The notes under the pieces were generated by a model that did no database searches, was not told where the DNA came from, and was given only the letters and a program-made list of their open reading frames with translations. This document shows, piece by piece, positions 1-8,922 of a stretch of DNA of 64,000 bases. The stretch comes from an uncultured Eubacteriales bacterium. GTDB taxonomy: Bacteria > Bacillota > Clostridia > Oscillospirales > Acutalibacteraceae. Location of the stretch: assembly GCA_910584745.1 (NCBI GenBank), contig CAJUDG010000011.1:67284-131283 (forward strand), in the 5' to 3' direction. The translations under genes and the position numbers were made by a program. How positions within the stretch are numbered: the first letter of the stretch is position 1; each line of letters starts with the position of its first letter.

Positions 1-307
1 ATGTCAGGTAAAGATTCCTCTGGAGCGCCGAGGCGTCCGCCACGTCGATTATCACGTCCACCTCGTCGCTTAGTATGTACTGGCGGGTGACCTGCTCCTC
101 CATGGTGTAGCACGTAAGGCTGTACGCCCCCGGCAGGTCCACCAGCCGGTACTCGCTGTCGTGGAACCTAAAGCGCCCCTCCTTCTTCTCCACCGTCACC
201 CCGGGCCAGTTGGCCACCTTAAGGTTCGCGCCGGTATAGGCGTTGAAAAGGGTGGTCTTGCCGCAGTTTGGGTTTCCGGCAAAACCGATGGCTATCTCCT
301 TTGCCAC
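1..307 (-). CDS. feoB: Ferrous iron transporter FeoB, N-terminal part
   Basis: This is the first ~102 residues of FeoB, the membrane protein with a cytosolic G domain that imports Fe2+; the rest lies beyond the left edge. Visible are the G1 loop GNPNCGKT near residue 11, the typical ANWPGVTVEKKEG segment (G2 region) and the G3 motif DLPGAYSL. The start is a GTG that directly abuts the feoA stop codon, so the two are almost certainly translationally coupled. The FeoA-FeoB order is standard. The identification is firm because these motifs are specific to FeoB; the transport domain itself cannot be seen here. Confidence 0.95.
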   Translation of the reverse strand, partial: MAKEIAIGFAGNPNCGKTTLFNAYTGANLKVANWPGVTVEKKEGRFRFHDSEYRLVDLPGAYSLTCYTMEEQVTRQYILSDEVDVIIDVADASALQRNLYLT

Positions 308-532
308 TTAAACCGCCTCCCTTACCGATATATGCCGGGCAATGTCCAGCCCCACGGCGAAACGGGTGCCCCGCACGGTGATTATCATGGCCCCCCGCCG
401 CTTTTTGCGCAGGACCAATACCGCGCTGCCCTCTGTCATCCCGAGAGCCTCCAACCGCCGGGAAAGCTCGGTAGTCAGGTCTAACCCGGCCACCCGGCAG
501 ACGGAGCCGGGAGCCACATCTGATAGTGTCAT
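308..532 (-). CDS. feoA: Ferrous iron transport protein FeoA
   Basis: A 74-residue cytosolic SH3-like protein that supports FeoB in Fe2+ uptake. The length and the pattern (SRRLEALGMTEGSAV in the middle, GTRFAVGLDIARHISV at the end) are typical of FeoA. Its TAA stop is followed at once by the GTG of feoB. A good sigma-A promoter lies just upstream at 553-581, and a GGGAGGG ribosome site precedes the ATG. I see no clear Fur or DtxR palindrome in the short upstream space, so regulation by iron is expected from the family but not shown. Confidence 0.95.
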   Translation of the reverse strand: MTLSDVAPGSVCRVAGLDLTTELSRRLEALGMTEGSAVLVLRKKRRGAMIITVRGTRFAVGLDIARHISVREAV

Positions 533-552
533 GTTTTATCCCTCCCAGATGA

Positions 553-581
553 ATTTTATACCTTGCGAAAGGGAAAGTCAA
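553..581 (-). promoter_or_regulatory. Sigma-A promoter of feoAB
   Basis: On the minus strand there is TTGACT (576-581), a 17-base spacer and TAAAAT (553-558), about 20 bases before the feoA start codon. Confidence 0.7.
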
Positions 582-591
582 TCCCCGAAAC

Positions 592-635
592 GCTAAAAAC
601 CGGCCCCGAAGCCGTGGCGGCAGGGCCGGTTTTTG
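592..635 (-). terminator. Terminator after the M28 peptidase gene
   Basis: The arms AACCGGCCC and GGGCCGGTT enclose a GC-rich loop. On the minus strand the stem is followed by GGTTTTTAG. It lies just downstream of the peptidase stop codon and upstream of the feoA promoter. Confidence 0.8.
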
Positions 636-638
636 GTA

Positions 639-1916
639 TTATTTATTCTCCTCGGCCTCGGCCAGCTCCTTTTTATAGAGGTACTTCTCCACTTCCTCCA
701 CGATGTTCTTTGGTATCTCGCGCTTCACCGGGAAGGCGGCGGCGTTGACCATGCCCTTTGCGAAGGCCAGCACATAGCGGGCGGTCTTCTCCAAAGCTTC
801 GGCGGACAGGAAGTCAAGGGTGTCGAAGCGGTCGTGGATATAGGCCGCGCCCTGGGCCCCAAAGCGGCAGAAGTTCACAGCGGGCACGCCGCTGTCGGCG
901 AAGGGGATGGAGTCGCTGGAGTATATCCGCTGCTCGACCTTGGCGGAGTGGCCGTGTATCTTAGAGGCGTAGTCAATATATTTCACCAGGTCCTCCTCGG
1001 CCATAACGGCCACGGAGTCCCGGCCTAAGATCGGCCCGCCAACGTCCACGTTTATCATCAGCAGGTGGTCCTTTAGCTCCTCCTTATGGGCCTTCACATA
1101 GGCCCAACTGCCCTCAAGGCCTATCTCCTCAGAGCCGTACCACATGAACTTCACCGTGCGCTTAGGCGGGTTCTCCTTAAAGTACCGCAGCAGCTCCATG
1201 TTTATCACCGAGCCCGCGCCGTTGTCGTAGACGCCCTTTGAGAAGTCCACCGAGTCATAGTGGGCCCCGAAGGAGATTATCTCCTCGGGCTTATCAGTGC
1301 CGGTTATTGTGGCCACCACGTTGTGGGAGGTGCGCTCTACGGTCTCGTTCTTCAAGACCAGCCTTGCCTTGCAGGCCCCCCTGCGCACCATGTCCATGGC
1401 GTCCAGCACTCTGGTGTGGACCATGGGCACGTTGCCGAAGGCCCGAAGGGTCCTTCTGAGCTTGCGGGTGGAGAGGTCCGTGCCCTCCCGGTCGTCCCGC
1501 AGCTGGCCCTCCATGGTGACTATTCCGGCCACCCCGGCCTTTATCAGCTGCCGGAAGACGGGCACCCGCAGGAAGCCGTTTATCAGAACTATCTTGCCCT
1601 CGGCCTCTGCAAGGTCCACCTCGTTGCCGTCCTCAACATAGAGGAAATCAGCCTCAAGGCCCCCCTGATAGGTGTTCTTGGCGCATTTATAGCCGGTCAC
1701 CGGGTATTCCTGGCGGTAGGGCTCCAGTATCTCCAGAGTGGCGGTCTCGATGTCCGCGTCCTCTATTTCAAAGCTCTGAAGCTCCGCCGGAACGCCGATG
1801 GCCTCGCACTCGGCTTTCAGTATCTCCGCGGCTTTTAATTCCTCCGGGGAACCGGCTACCCTTGTGAAGCCTATTTTTTCCAGCAGGTCCATTGCCCGCT
1901 TGCCTGATATTTCCAT
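639..1916 (-). CDS. M28-family zinc metallopeptidase (aminopeptidase-like)
   Basis: A 425-residue M28 peptidase, a two-zinc exopeptidase that removes N-terminal residues. Metal-binding motifs appear in order: GAHYDS, DNGAGS, the catalytic GSEEIGLEG, NVDVGG and a late AAYIHDRFDT. A region of about residues 100-200 between the lid and the catalytic core resembles a PA-type insert. There is no signal peptide, so it probably acts in the cytosol. I chose the ATG at 1916 because AAGAAGG precedes it. The frame stays open further upstream only because it runs through a non-coding repeat (1949-2015) that would give a poly-glycine stretch. The substrate is unknown. Confidence 0.88.
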   Translation of the reverse strand: MEISGKRAMDLLEKIGFTRVAGSPEELKAAEILKAECEAIGVPAELQSFEIEDADIETATLEILEPYRQEYPVTGYKCAKNTYQGGLEADFLYVEDGNEVDLAEAEGKIVLINGFLRVPVFRQLIKAGVAGIVTMEGQLRDDREGTDLSTRKLRRTLRAFGNVPMVHTRVLDAMDMVRRGACKARLVLKNETVERTSHNVVATITGTDKPEEIISFGAHYDSVDFSKGVYDNGAGSVINMELLRYFKENPPKRTVKFMWYGSEEIGLEGSWAYVKAHKEELKDHLLMINVDVGGPILGRDSVAVMAEEDLVKYIDYASKIHGHSAKVEQRIYSSDSIPFADSGVPAVNFCRFGAQGAAYIHDRFDTLDFLSAEALEKTARYVLAFAKGMVNAAAFPVKREIPKNIVEEVEKYLYKKELAEAEENK

Positions 1917-1948
1917 TGCTTTTTTACCTTCTTTTTGATTATATTTTG

Positions 1949-2015
1949 GCCTTCGGCGAGAAGGGGCTTTGCCCCCTCCACCCCCACCACTTTTGAAAAA
2001 GTGGACAAAACTTTT
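1949..2015 (-). repeat. Post-stop structured element, copy A (after cysS)
   Basis: Read on the minus strand, it starts a few bases after the cysS stop: AAAAGTTTTGTCC, hairpin 1 CCACTTTTTCAAAAGTGG (1987-2004), a G-rich spacer, then hairpin 2 with core GGGGCAAAGCCCC. It belongs to a five-copy family in this window (others at 22770, 24766, 34207 and 52703). It has no U-tract after hairpin 2, so it is not a simple terminator. It is the most divergent copy: the loop is AAA instead of AGA or AGC. Confidence 0.75.
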
Positions 2016-2019
2016 TCCT

Positions 2020-3429
2020 TTAGCCTTCAATATGCCACTGCACGCCATCAGGCGTATCCTTTAACACCACGTGCCTGGCCGCCAGCTCGTCGCGTATAGC
2101 GTCCGCCGCCGCCCAATCCTTTGCCTTGCGTGCTTCGGCGCGCTTTGCTATCAGCTCCTCTATCTCCGCTGCCAGCCCCGCGTCCACCGGCTGTGCGCTC
2201 TCCGCGCCCTTACCGGCCAGCAGGTCCAGCCCCAGCACCCGGTCAAAGTCCCCCGCAAGCCAGCGCTTGGTCGCGTCGGTAAGGTCCGACTTGAGCATGT
2301 CGTACAGCACCGTCAGCGCCTGGGATGTGTTCAGGTCGTTCCCAAGGGCCTCCTTGAACCGCTCTATATAGGGCTCCGCTGCCCCCATGTCCGGCTCCCC
2401 GTCCTTAGAGAGGGCCGTCACCCGGGCCGTCAGCTTCTGGTACGCCTGGGCGGCGTTATCCAGGCTCTCAAAGCTAAAGGTCAGGGGCTTTCTGTAGTGA
2501 GACTGCAAATTAAAGAGCCTGTATACCAGCGGGTCATAGCCCTTCTCCTCAAGAAGCGACACCGTCAGCTTCGCGCCCTTTGACTTGCTTATCTTGCCCC
2601 CCGCGTCGTTCAGGTGCAGCACATGGAACCAGTGCCCGCACCAGGGATGGCCTAAATAGGCCTCGCTCTGGGCTATCTCGTTGGTGTGATGGGGGAAGGC
2701 GTTGTCTATGCCCCCGCAGTGCAGGTCCAGGTGCTCTCCCAGCTCCCGCACACTGATGGCCGAGCACTCGATGTGCCAGCCGGGATAGCCAAGGCCCCAG
2801 GGACTGTCCCATTTGAGCTCCTGGTCCTCGAACTTGGACTTTGTGAACCAGAGCACGAAGTCCGTCTTATTGCGCTTATTGCCGTCCTCCTCAACGCTGT
2901 CCCGCACGCCCACAGCCAGGTCCTCGGCGCTCTGATTGCCGAAGACGTAGTAGCGTTCCAGCTTAGACGTGTCGAAGTACACGTTGCCGCCGGCGGTATA
3001 GGCATAGCCCTTCGTGAGCAGCGCCTGCACCATCCCGATAAAGTCGTCTATGCGGGTGGTAGCGGGCACCACCGTGTCGGGCTTTTTGATGTTGAGCTTC
3101 GCGCAGTCCTCAAAGAAGGCCTTGGTGTACATATCCGCCAGCTCCAGGACGGATTTATGCTCTCTTTTCGCGCCCTTTAGCATCTTGTCCTCGCCGGTGT
3201 CCGCGTCAGAGGTCAGGTGTCCAACGTCGGTGATGTTCATCACCCGGTCCACCCTGTATCCCTCATAGCCCAGGGCCTTTTCCAGCACGTCCTCCATGAT
3301 ATATGAGCGCAGGTTGCCGATATGTGCCCGGCCATAGACCGTGGGGCCGCAGGTGTACATCTTCACCACGCCGGGCTCATGGGTGGCAAGCTCCTCCTTC
3401 TTCATGGTAAGGGTATTCGTCAGCTTCAT
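2020..3429 (-). CDS. cysS: Cysteinyl-tRNA synthetase
   Basis: A 469-residue class I aminoacyl-tRNA synthetase that charges tRNA-Cys in the cytosol. The HIGN signature is at residues 36-39, Cys27 is a zinc ligand in YTCGPTVY, and the KMSKS equivalent is KISKS in GGKISKSKG. Further zinc ligands are in WHIECSAIS and the FPHHTNEIAQSE region. The length matches bacterial CysRS (about 465). It lies 4 bases downstream of cysE on the same strand, the classic cysE-cysS order, which ties cysteine synthesis to its use. Its stop is followed at once by structured repeat copy A. Confidence 0.98.
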   Translation of the reverse strand: MKLTNTLTMKKEELATHEPGVVKMYTCGPTVYGRAHIGNLRSYIMEDVLEKALGYEGYRVDRVMNITDVGHLTSDADTGEDKMLKGAKREHKSVLELADMYTKAFFEDCAKLNIKKPDTVVPATTRIDDFIGMVQALLTKGYAYTAGGNVYFDTSKLERYYVFGNQSAEDLAVGVRDSVEEDGNKRNKTDFVLWFTKSKFEDQELKWDSPWGLGYPGWHIECSAISVRELGEHLDLHCGGIDNAFPHHTNEIAQSEAYLGHPWCGHWFHVLHLNDAGGKISKSKGAKLTVSLLEEKGYDPLVYRLFNLQSHYRKPLTFSFESLDNAAQAYQKLTARVTALSKDGEPDMGAAEPYIERFKEALGNDLNTSQALTVLYDMLKSDLTDATKRWLAGDFDRVLGLDLLAGKGAESAQPVDAGLAAEIEELIAKRAEARKAKDWAAADAIRDELAARHVVLKDTPDGVQWHIEG

Positions 3430-3433
3430 ACTT

Positions 3434-4093
3434 TTACTGTCCTTTCAGCTCGTTGACTTTCTTCTCAAGTCGTTCCAATTCTCCCCGTAGCTTACATATC
3501 TCCATTGACACCGGGTCGGCCACGTGTATCTGGTCCAGGGTCCTGCTGGGTTGGGCCGTCTCCTGGGGCACCTTCTCGCCGTTTATGCGCACCACTCTCG
3601 CCGGCACGCCCACGGCCGTGGCCCCGGCGGGCACGGCGTCCAGCACCACGGCCCCCGCCGCCACACGGGCGTTGTCCCCAACGGTGAAGGGGCCCAGGAC
3701 CTTGGCTCCCGCCCCTATGAGCACGTTATTGCCAAGGGTTGGGTGGCGCTTGCCCTGGTCCTTGCCGGTGCCGCCCAGGGTCACGTTCTGGTAAAGGGTG
3801 CAGTTGTCCCCTATCTCGGTGGTCTCCCCTATCACCACGCCCATGCCGTGATCGATAAAGAGCCCCCGGCCTATCTTTGCCCCCGGGTGTATCTCTATGC
3901 CGGTCCTCCGGCGCGCGCTCTGGGATATGGCCCGGGCTATGAACTTCATGCCGTGGCGCTGGAACCATGAGGCCCTTCTATAGGCCCTGACGGCCTTGAA
4001 GCCCGAGTACAGAAAGTACACCTCTAAGCGGGACCGGGCCGCCGGGTCCCGCTCCATCACCGCGTCTATATCTTCCTTGAGCCTTCTGAACAA
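3434..4093 (-). CDS. cysE: Serine O-acetyltransferase
   Basis: A 219-residue enzyme that makes O-acetylserine from serine and acetyl-CoA, the first step of cysteine synthesis. The N-terminal helical part (ERDPAARSRLEVYFLYSG) is followed by a left-handed beta-helix of hexapeptide repeats (IHPGAKIGRGLFIDHGMGVVI, split here by family convention) with the catalytic region FIDHGMGVVIGET. The C-terminus is a short charged coil. I chose the TTG at 4093 (MFRRLKEDIDAV) because GGTGAG lies a few bases upstream and family members begin this way. A longer open frame would overlap the preceding kinase gene. Only 4 bases separate it from cysS. Confidence 0.93.
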   Translation of the reverse strand: MFRRLKEDIDAVMERDPAARSRLEVYFLYSGFKAVRAYRRASWFQRHGMKFIARAISQSARRRTGIEIHPGAKIGRGLFIDHGMGVVIGETTEIGDNCTLYQNVTLGGTGKDQGKRHPTLGNNVLIGAGAKVLGPFTVGDNARVAAGAVVLDAVPAGATAVGVPARVVRINGEKVPQETAQPSRTLDQIHVADPVSMEICKLRGELERLEKKVNELKGQ

Positions 4094-4115
4094 AGCTCTC
4101 ACCTCGAAATCAATT

Positions 4116-4640
4116 TTACGGATACAGCGCGGCCCGCACCTTCTCGAAGATCTCCTCATATGAGACCCGCTCAAAATCCTCCGAGTCAACGGGGATCAGC
4201 GCGTCCCCGAACAGGAACTCCCTGTTCTGCCGGGTGGCCTCGCAAAAAAGCTCAAAAGGCACGTCCGGCCGGGTGGGGGCGGGGTCCTCGCTGTTGCGGC
4301 GGGTGTACCGCTCATAGGCCGTATCGGGCTCGCAGTCAAAGTGCACGTTGACCGTCTTGCAGCCGTGGGTCTCTGTCAGCTCCTTGAGCCAGTCCACCTG
4401 CTTCACGCTGAAGATATAGTCCGCGATAAAATCGCAGCCCATATGCTCCTCTAACTCAAACAGGAACAGCTGATAGGCCAGCTCCCCGCCCTTGGCGGCC
4501 TCTGGGCTAAGCTCCTTCACCCTGCGAAGGAGCCGGTCGTAGTTCACCACCGGCAGCTTCAAACGCTCTCCAAGCCATTTGGCGAAGGTGGACTTGCCTG
4601 CCCCGCACATGCCCGATACCATTATCATCGTGCCCGCCAT
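4116..4640 (-). CDS. Small P-loop kinase / AAA-type ATPase
   Basis: A 174-residue protein with a Walker A motif GMCGAGKST near residue 10, a middle region rich in acidic and aromatic residues, and an RRN-type motif (RYTRRNSEDPAPTRPD) that could form a lid. It resembles the AAA_33/zeta-like kinases that phosphorylate small molecules or sugars. No substrate can be assigned. It lies between prs and cysE on the same strand with short gaps, so it is probably cotranscribed with them. A second ATG (MIMVSG) is a possible alternative start. Confidence 0.7.
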   Translation of the reverse strand: MAGTMIMVSGMCGAGKSTFAKWLGERLKLPVVNYDRLLRRVKELSPEAAKGGELAYQLFLFELEEHMGCDFIADYIFSVKQVDWLKELTETHGCKTVNVHFDCEPDTAYERYTRRNSEDPAPTRPDVPFELFCEATRQNREFLFGDALIPVDSEDFERVSYEEIFEKVRAALYP

Positions 4641-4677
4641 ATCCTATCACCATCCTATTCCCAAGAACGTCCCCGGG

Positions 4678-5859
4678 TTACTGAAACTCCAGCTGCTCGT
4701 GCTGGGACTTTTTATACTCCTCCCGCCGCTTCTCCAAAAGGGCCACCATCTTGGCGTGGGGGTCGATGAGCTGGCTGGTGGAGATGTCGTGGTTCAATGC
4801 CGACACATAGTAGGAGATGTATTTAGACACGTCCACCTCATAGAACCAGGGCCGGTTTTTCAGCTCCTCGGTGCGGTATGTAAGGTTCGTGCCGAACACG
4901 CCGTCCAGCACCCCCGCCTGATAGGCCTTGTCGAAGGCCTCAAGGCCCTTTACGAAGATGGCGAAGGTGGCAAAGCAGAAGAACCGTTTTGCCCCGCGCT
5001 CCTTCACGTTATAGGCGATGTCCAGCATGGACTCGCCGGAGGAGATGATGTCGTCGGCCACGAACACGTCCTTGCCCCGCACGTCGGAGCCCAGGTACTC
5101 GTGGGCGACTATTGGGTTGCGGCCGTCCACCACCCGGGAATAGTCCCGGCGCTTATAGAACATGCCCATCTCCACGCCCATTACAGAGGCATAGAACATG
5201 TTACGGTCCAGGGCCCCCTCGTCCGGGCTTATGACCATGAACTCGTCCCGGTCTATCACCATGTCAGGGAAGCTTCTGAGCATCTTTTTCAGCACCTGGT
5301 ACGAGGGCCGCAGGTTGTCAAAGCCCATCAGCGGCACGGCGTTCTGGACCCTGGGGTCGTGGGCGTCGAAGGTCACCACGTTCTCCACGCCCATGCTCTG
5401 CAGCTCCTGCAGAGCGAAGGCGCAGTCAAGGGATTCCCGATAGTTCCTTCTGTGCTGCCTGCCGCCGTAGAGCACGGGCATTATCACGTTCAGCCTGTGG
5501 GCCTTGCCGCTGGCGGCCTGGATTATGCGCTTGAGGTTCTGGAAGTGGTCGTCCGGGGACATGTGGTTCTCCATGCCGAAATAGGGGTAGGTGGGGCTGT
5601 AGTTGCCCACGTCCACCACGATGTACAGGTCGTACCCTCTGACGGTCTGCTCGATGATGCCCTTGGCGTCGCCGGAGCCGAAGCGGGGACAGCTGCACCG
5701 AAGCCGGAAGCTGTCCACGTCCATGCCCGCGTCCCTGGCCCAGCGGACCAGGTGCGCGTCGATCTTCTCTCCCAGCTCCTCCGCGCCCTCAAGGGCGATT
5801 ATCCCCAGAGGGGCCACGCGGTTCTCAAGGCTGAACAGTGATTGGGGTCTCTCTTCCAT
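4678..5859 (-). CDS. prs: Ribose-phosphate pyrophosphokinase-like protein
   Basis: A 393-residue protein of the PRPP synthetase family, which transfers pyrophosphate from ATP to ribose 5-phosphate. It has the family's tandem phosphoribosyltransferase-like halves: VIMPVLYGGRQHRRN as flexible-loop region, VVTFDAHDP in the ATP/metal region, and VFVADDIISSGESMLDIA as PRPP-binding loop. It is longer than classical Prs (about 315) and the loop is divergent (DDIISSGES where DDMIDTGGT is usual). This is the extended form I associate with clostridia. It has its own promoter at 5931-5960. Confidence 0.82.
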   Translation of the reverse strand: MEERPQSLFSLENRVAPLGIIALEGAEELGEKIDAHLVRWARDAGMDVDSFRLRCSCPRFGSGDAKGIIEQTVRGYDLYIVVDVGNYSPTYPYFGMENHMSPDDHFQNLKRIIQAASGKAHRLNVIMPVLYGGRQHRRNYRESLDCAFALQELQSMGVENVVTFDAHDPRVQNAVPLMGFDNLRPSYQVLKKMLRSFPDMVIDRDEFMVISPDEGALDRNMFYASVMGVEMGMFYKRRDYSRVVDGRNPIVAHEYLGSDVRGKDVFVADDIISSGESMLDIAYNVKERGAKRFFCFATFAIFVKGLEAFDKAYQAGVLDGVFGTNLTYRTEELKNRPWFYEVDVSKYISYYVSALNHDISTSQLIDPHAKMVALLEKRREEYKKSQHEQLEFQ

Positions 5860-5930
5860 AAATTTGCCTTCCCTTTCTGCGGGGCGGTCTTTTGGCCCGC
5901 GCCCGCCTCAACATTGTTTCCTCGGTGCCT

Positions 5931-5960
5931 ATTATATCATATACCGGCTATTCCTGCCAA
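5931..5960 (-). promoter_or_regulatory. Promoter of the prs-kinase-cysE-cysS group
   Basis: On the minus strand there is TTGGCA (5955-5960), an 18-base spacer and TATAAT (5931-5936). The 200-base gap between the GH42 and prs genes holds this promoter and a terminator; I see nothing else in it. Confidence 0.72.
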
Positions 5961-6002
5961 TCCACTTTTAAGAAACATGGCCGGATTTTGAAATATTATT
6001 CC

Positions 6003-6049
6003 AAAACTGATAAGGCCGCCGCAAAAATGTTGAAACTTTTACGGCGGTC
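6003..6049 (-). terminator. Probable terminator after the GH42 gene
   Basis: On the minus strand, ACCGCCGTAAAA pairs with TTTTTGCGGCGG around a short loop, followed by a T-containing run. It starts about a dozen bases after the beta-galactosidase stop codon. The tail is not a clean T-tract, hence moderate confidence. Confidence 0.55.
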
Positions 6050-6059
6050 TTTCCAGGTT

Positions 6060-8105
6060 TTATTTCATGCTTTTGGCTATAGTCACAGAATCATACCCGC
6101 GAAGCTCCGCTTTTGCCGCAGGCTGGCCGGTGGCAAGGTCAATATAGCCCTCGGGCAGGTCCACGGTCTTGGGCTCGCCGGTGAAGTTTTGCAGGAACAC
6201 AAAGCGCTCTGAATCGGTCTCCCTAAGGCAGGCCTCCACCCCGAAGGGCGCGTCGTCGGGCAGGGCCCGCTTGCAGTCAAGGGCGGATATGAGGGTCCGG
6301 AGGAAGTCGGAGTAGAAGTCCACCCCGGCCCTTGCGGCCACATAGTACGCCTGGCCCCCGCCGTACTCGCTGACGGTAAGGGCGGGCCGGCCCTTATAGA
6401 AGTCGCTGCCATAGGTGCCGATGACCTTGGCCTCCTCGGCGTGTATCAGCTCGCAGAGCTCGGTGACCCTATAGCTCTTGCCGTCCCCGGTGACGATGGA
6501 GTTCTCCTCCCCGTCCCAGAGGCCGTCTATCTCCTCGTTCCATATGCCGTAGAGCTCGCGGAGCCCTCCCCCGGGCCAGCCGCCCAGGTGGCACAGGTCG
6601 TTCTCGTTCACAAGGCCGGTATGGTAGGTGCCCACCAATGTCCCGCCGGCCTTCACAAAGGCCTTAAGCTTCTCCTCAAAGCCCGCACGGAGCATGTAGA
6701 GCATTGGGGCCAGCACCAGCTTGTACTTCGAGATATCGCTCTCCTCATCCACAATGTCCACCGGCACGCCCATCTGCCAGAGGGCCCTGTACTGGTCCCT
6801 GACGGCCTCGGCGTAGTGTATGCCGCAGTTGCGGGGGCCCTGGGCGTTGTCCAGCGCCCAGCGGTTCTCCGTGTCGAAGACGATGGCCACGTCGGGCCTT
6901 ACCTCGCTGTTATATAGGGCCTTGTCCAGGAGCTCAAGGCGCTCTCCCACCTCCTGGACGTCCCTGAAGGCCCGGGTGTCGCCGTGGCCCACGTGGTCCA
7001 CCACGGCCCCGTGGAACTTCTCGCTGGAGCCCCGGCTCTTTCTGAACTGGAAATACTGCACGGAGTTGGAGCCGTGGCCCACGGCCGACATGCTGGCCGC
7101 AAGCTGCATCCCCGGGCGCTTCAGCCGGGAGACCGGCTGCCAGTTGGTGGCGCTGGGGCAGGACTCCATCAGCAGGAATGGCTTTTGCTTTATGGAGCGC
7201 ATAACGTCGTGCCAGAGGGCATGGTTCTGGGCCTCCTCCACGTCGCCCTTGGCATTGCCCACCCAGACAGGGTAGGAGTCCCAGGAGACCACGTCCAGGA
7301 TATCCTTCCACTTGAAGTAGTTATAGAAGTAGAAGTCGTACATCAGGTTGGCCGTCACGGGGATAGAGGGGTCCGCGGCCTTTACGGCGTCCTTTTCCAT
7401 CTGGATGAAGCTGCCCACCTGGTCGGTGACAAAGCGCTTCCAGTCGATGCACAGGCCGTGGATGGGGTCGCCGCCCCACATGGTCCTTGGGGATGGGGGA
7501 TTTATCTCGTCAAAGCTGTTATAGGTCTGGGCCCAGAAGTCGGTCCAATACTGCTTGTTAAGGGCGCTGATATCGCCGTACTTATTCTTCAGCCACTCCC
7601 TGAAAGCCTCCTTGCACAGCTCACAGCGGCACTCGCCGCCGTACTCGTTGGACAGGTGCCAGAGTATCACCCCGGGGTGCTTCGCAAAGCGCTGTGCAAG
7701 AGCCGTGTTCATGGCCTTGACCTTCTCCCGGTATACGGGGGAGGTATAGCAGTGGTTGTGGCGCTTGCCGGACTCCTCCCGCTTGCCGGAGCTGTCCACA
7801 CGGCGTATCTCCGGGTACTTCTCGCTCATCCACCGGGGCTTCGCCCCAGAGGGGGTGGCGAGGACCGTATAGATGCCGTTCTCGTAGAGGTCGTTGATGA
7901 CCTTCTCAAGCCAGTCGAACTCATACCGGCCCTCCTCGGGCTCCAGCTTGGCCCAGGCAAAGATGGCCACGGACACGCAGTTGATGTGCGCGGCCTTCAT
8001 CAGCTCGATATCCTTTTTAAGGATATCCGGCCGGTCCAGCCACTGGTCCGGGTTGTAGTCGCCGCCGTGGAGCAGGTGGGGGTATTTGGGTGTGATAGAA
8101 GACAT
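6060..8105 (-). CDS. GH42 beta-galactosidase
   Basis: A 681-residue retaining beta-galactosidase of family GH42. The N-terminal TIM barrel opens with HLLHGGDYNPDQW. The acid/base Glu is in WHLSNEYGGECRC and the nucleophile Glu in PFLLMESCPSATNW. Trimerisation and C-terminal beta domains follow. The Cys cluster after the acid/base residue (GGECRCELC) is typical of the GH42 zinc site. There is no signal peptide, so it hydrolyses imported galactosides in the cytosol. No transporter is adjacent, although an unlinked solute-binding lipoprotein lies at 56637. The length is normal. Confidence 0.93.
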   Translation of the reverse strand: MSSITPKYPHLLHGGDYNPDQWLDRPDILKKDIELMKAAHINCVSVAIFAWAKLEPEEGRYEFDWLEKVINDLYENGIYTVLATPSGAKPRWMSEKYPEIRRVDSSGKREESGKRHNHCYTSPVYREKVKAMNTALAQRFAKHPGVILWHLSNEYGGECRCELCKEAFREWLKNKYGDISALNKQYWTDFWAQTYNSFDEINPPSPRTMWGGDPIHGLCIDWKRFVTDQVGSFIQMEKDAVKAADPSIPVTANLMYDFYFYNYFKWKDILDVVSWDSYPVWVGNAKGDVEEAQNHALWHDVMRSIKQKPFLLMESCPSATNWQPVSRLKRPGMQLAASMSAVGHGSNSVQYFQFRKSRGSSEKFHGAVVDHVGHGDTRAFRDVQEVGERLELLDKALYNSEVRPDVAIVFDTENRWALDNAQGPRNCGIHYAEAVRDQYRALWQMGVPVDIVDEESDISKYKLVLAPMLYMLRAGFEEKLKAFVKAGGTLVGTYHTGLVNENDLCHLGGWPGGGLRELYGIWNEEIDGLWDGEENSIVTGDGKSYRVTELCELIHAEEAKVIGTYGSDFYKGRPALTVSEYGGGQAYYVAARAGVDFYSDFLRTLISALDCKRALPDDAPFGVEACLRETDSERFVFLQNFTGEPKTVDLPEGYIDLATGQPAAKAELRGYDSVTIAKSMK

Positions 8106-8139
8106 GGTATTGCCCCTTTCAGATTATAAAATTATAGGA

Positions 8140-8922
8140 TCATTTCCTATATGTGACCGTTATTGACTTTGAAAGCCCGCGCCCCGCGTGGTACATCAGC
8201 CAGCCCAGGAGCCTCTTGCCCGGGGTCAGCGGTATCCCCGGCGCGTACCTCATGCCCCGATACCTGGGCCAGAAATCGTCGTCCTCGGTTGGGTAGTCCG
8301 TTTTTACGCTTGTCAGCGCCTGGAACAGGTTGAAGGGTATGAGCACGCCCGCCTTTGGCACGTGCATTTTCCCGGAGCTCACGTCCTGATAGAACCTTTC
8401 GGCTATTTTATGGGTCTTTCGCAGGTCCTTTTCCGTGGGCCTATAGTCGTTCCAGCTATAGGCCGCCACGGGCAGCTGATAACACCTGTTGAACCCCCAG
8501 CCCCCAAGGGTGGCCGCGAGGGCCTTTGTGGTGCTGCGGGCCATAACTCCCCCGGTGGTGCTTATTATGAGAGCTTTCTTTGTGAAGTATCTGGGCCGGT
8601 GGAGCATGAACGCCATATGGTCGGTGAAGTTCTTTAGGATACCGGGCAGGTGTCCCTGGAAGCAGGGCACGGAAAATATCACGCCGTCGCTCTGCTCTAT
8701 CAGGTCCATGACCGGCTGGACGGCTCCATTATGCGGGCAGGCCTTATGCCCCAGGCGGAAGCAGCCGCTGCACCCGGTGCAGAAGGGCAGACCCATATCC
8801 GCAAGGTGCACCTCTGTAAAGTCAATGGACTTGTCAAGGCCCGCCAGATATTCCCTGGCCCTCTCTGTCAGGAGCCAGGTGTTGCCCCTATGGGGTCCGC
8901 CGTTTATGATAAGGATTTTTAT
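8140..8922 (-). CDS. Flavodoxin-like NAD(P)H-dependent oxidoreductase
   Basis: A protein of about 260 residues of the flavodoxin-fold FMN reductase family. The first strand reads KILIINGGPHRGNT and is followed by PFCTGCSGCF, a cysteine-rich segment common in anaerobe members, then IFSVPCFQG. The expected initiator codon before KILIING is ATA at 8920-8922, not ATG, with AGGAG 10 bases upstream. The next usable start, a GTG at 8811, would remove the whole first nucleotide-binding strand. I therefore give the longer form, but the start is uncertain and the gene could be impaired. Confidence 0.72.
   Translation of the reverse strand: MKILIINGGPHRGNTWLLTERAREYLAGLDKSIDFTEVHLADMGLPFCTGCSGCFRLGHKACPHNGAVQPVMDLIEQSDGVIFSVPCFQGHLPGILKNFTDHMAFMLHRPRYFTKKALIISTTGGVMARSTTKALAATLGGWGFNRCYQLPVAAYSWNDYRPTEKDLRKTHKIAERFYQDVSSGKMHVPKAGVLIPFNLFQALTSVKTDYPTEDDDFWPRYRGMRYAPGIPLTPGKRLLGWLMYHAGRGLSKSITVTYRK

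Noticed and set aside
1917..2048. N-terminal extension of the M28 peptidase
   Set aside because: It would translate repeat copy A into a poly-glycine stretch and lacks a ribosome site; the ATG at 1916 has one.
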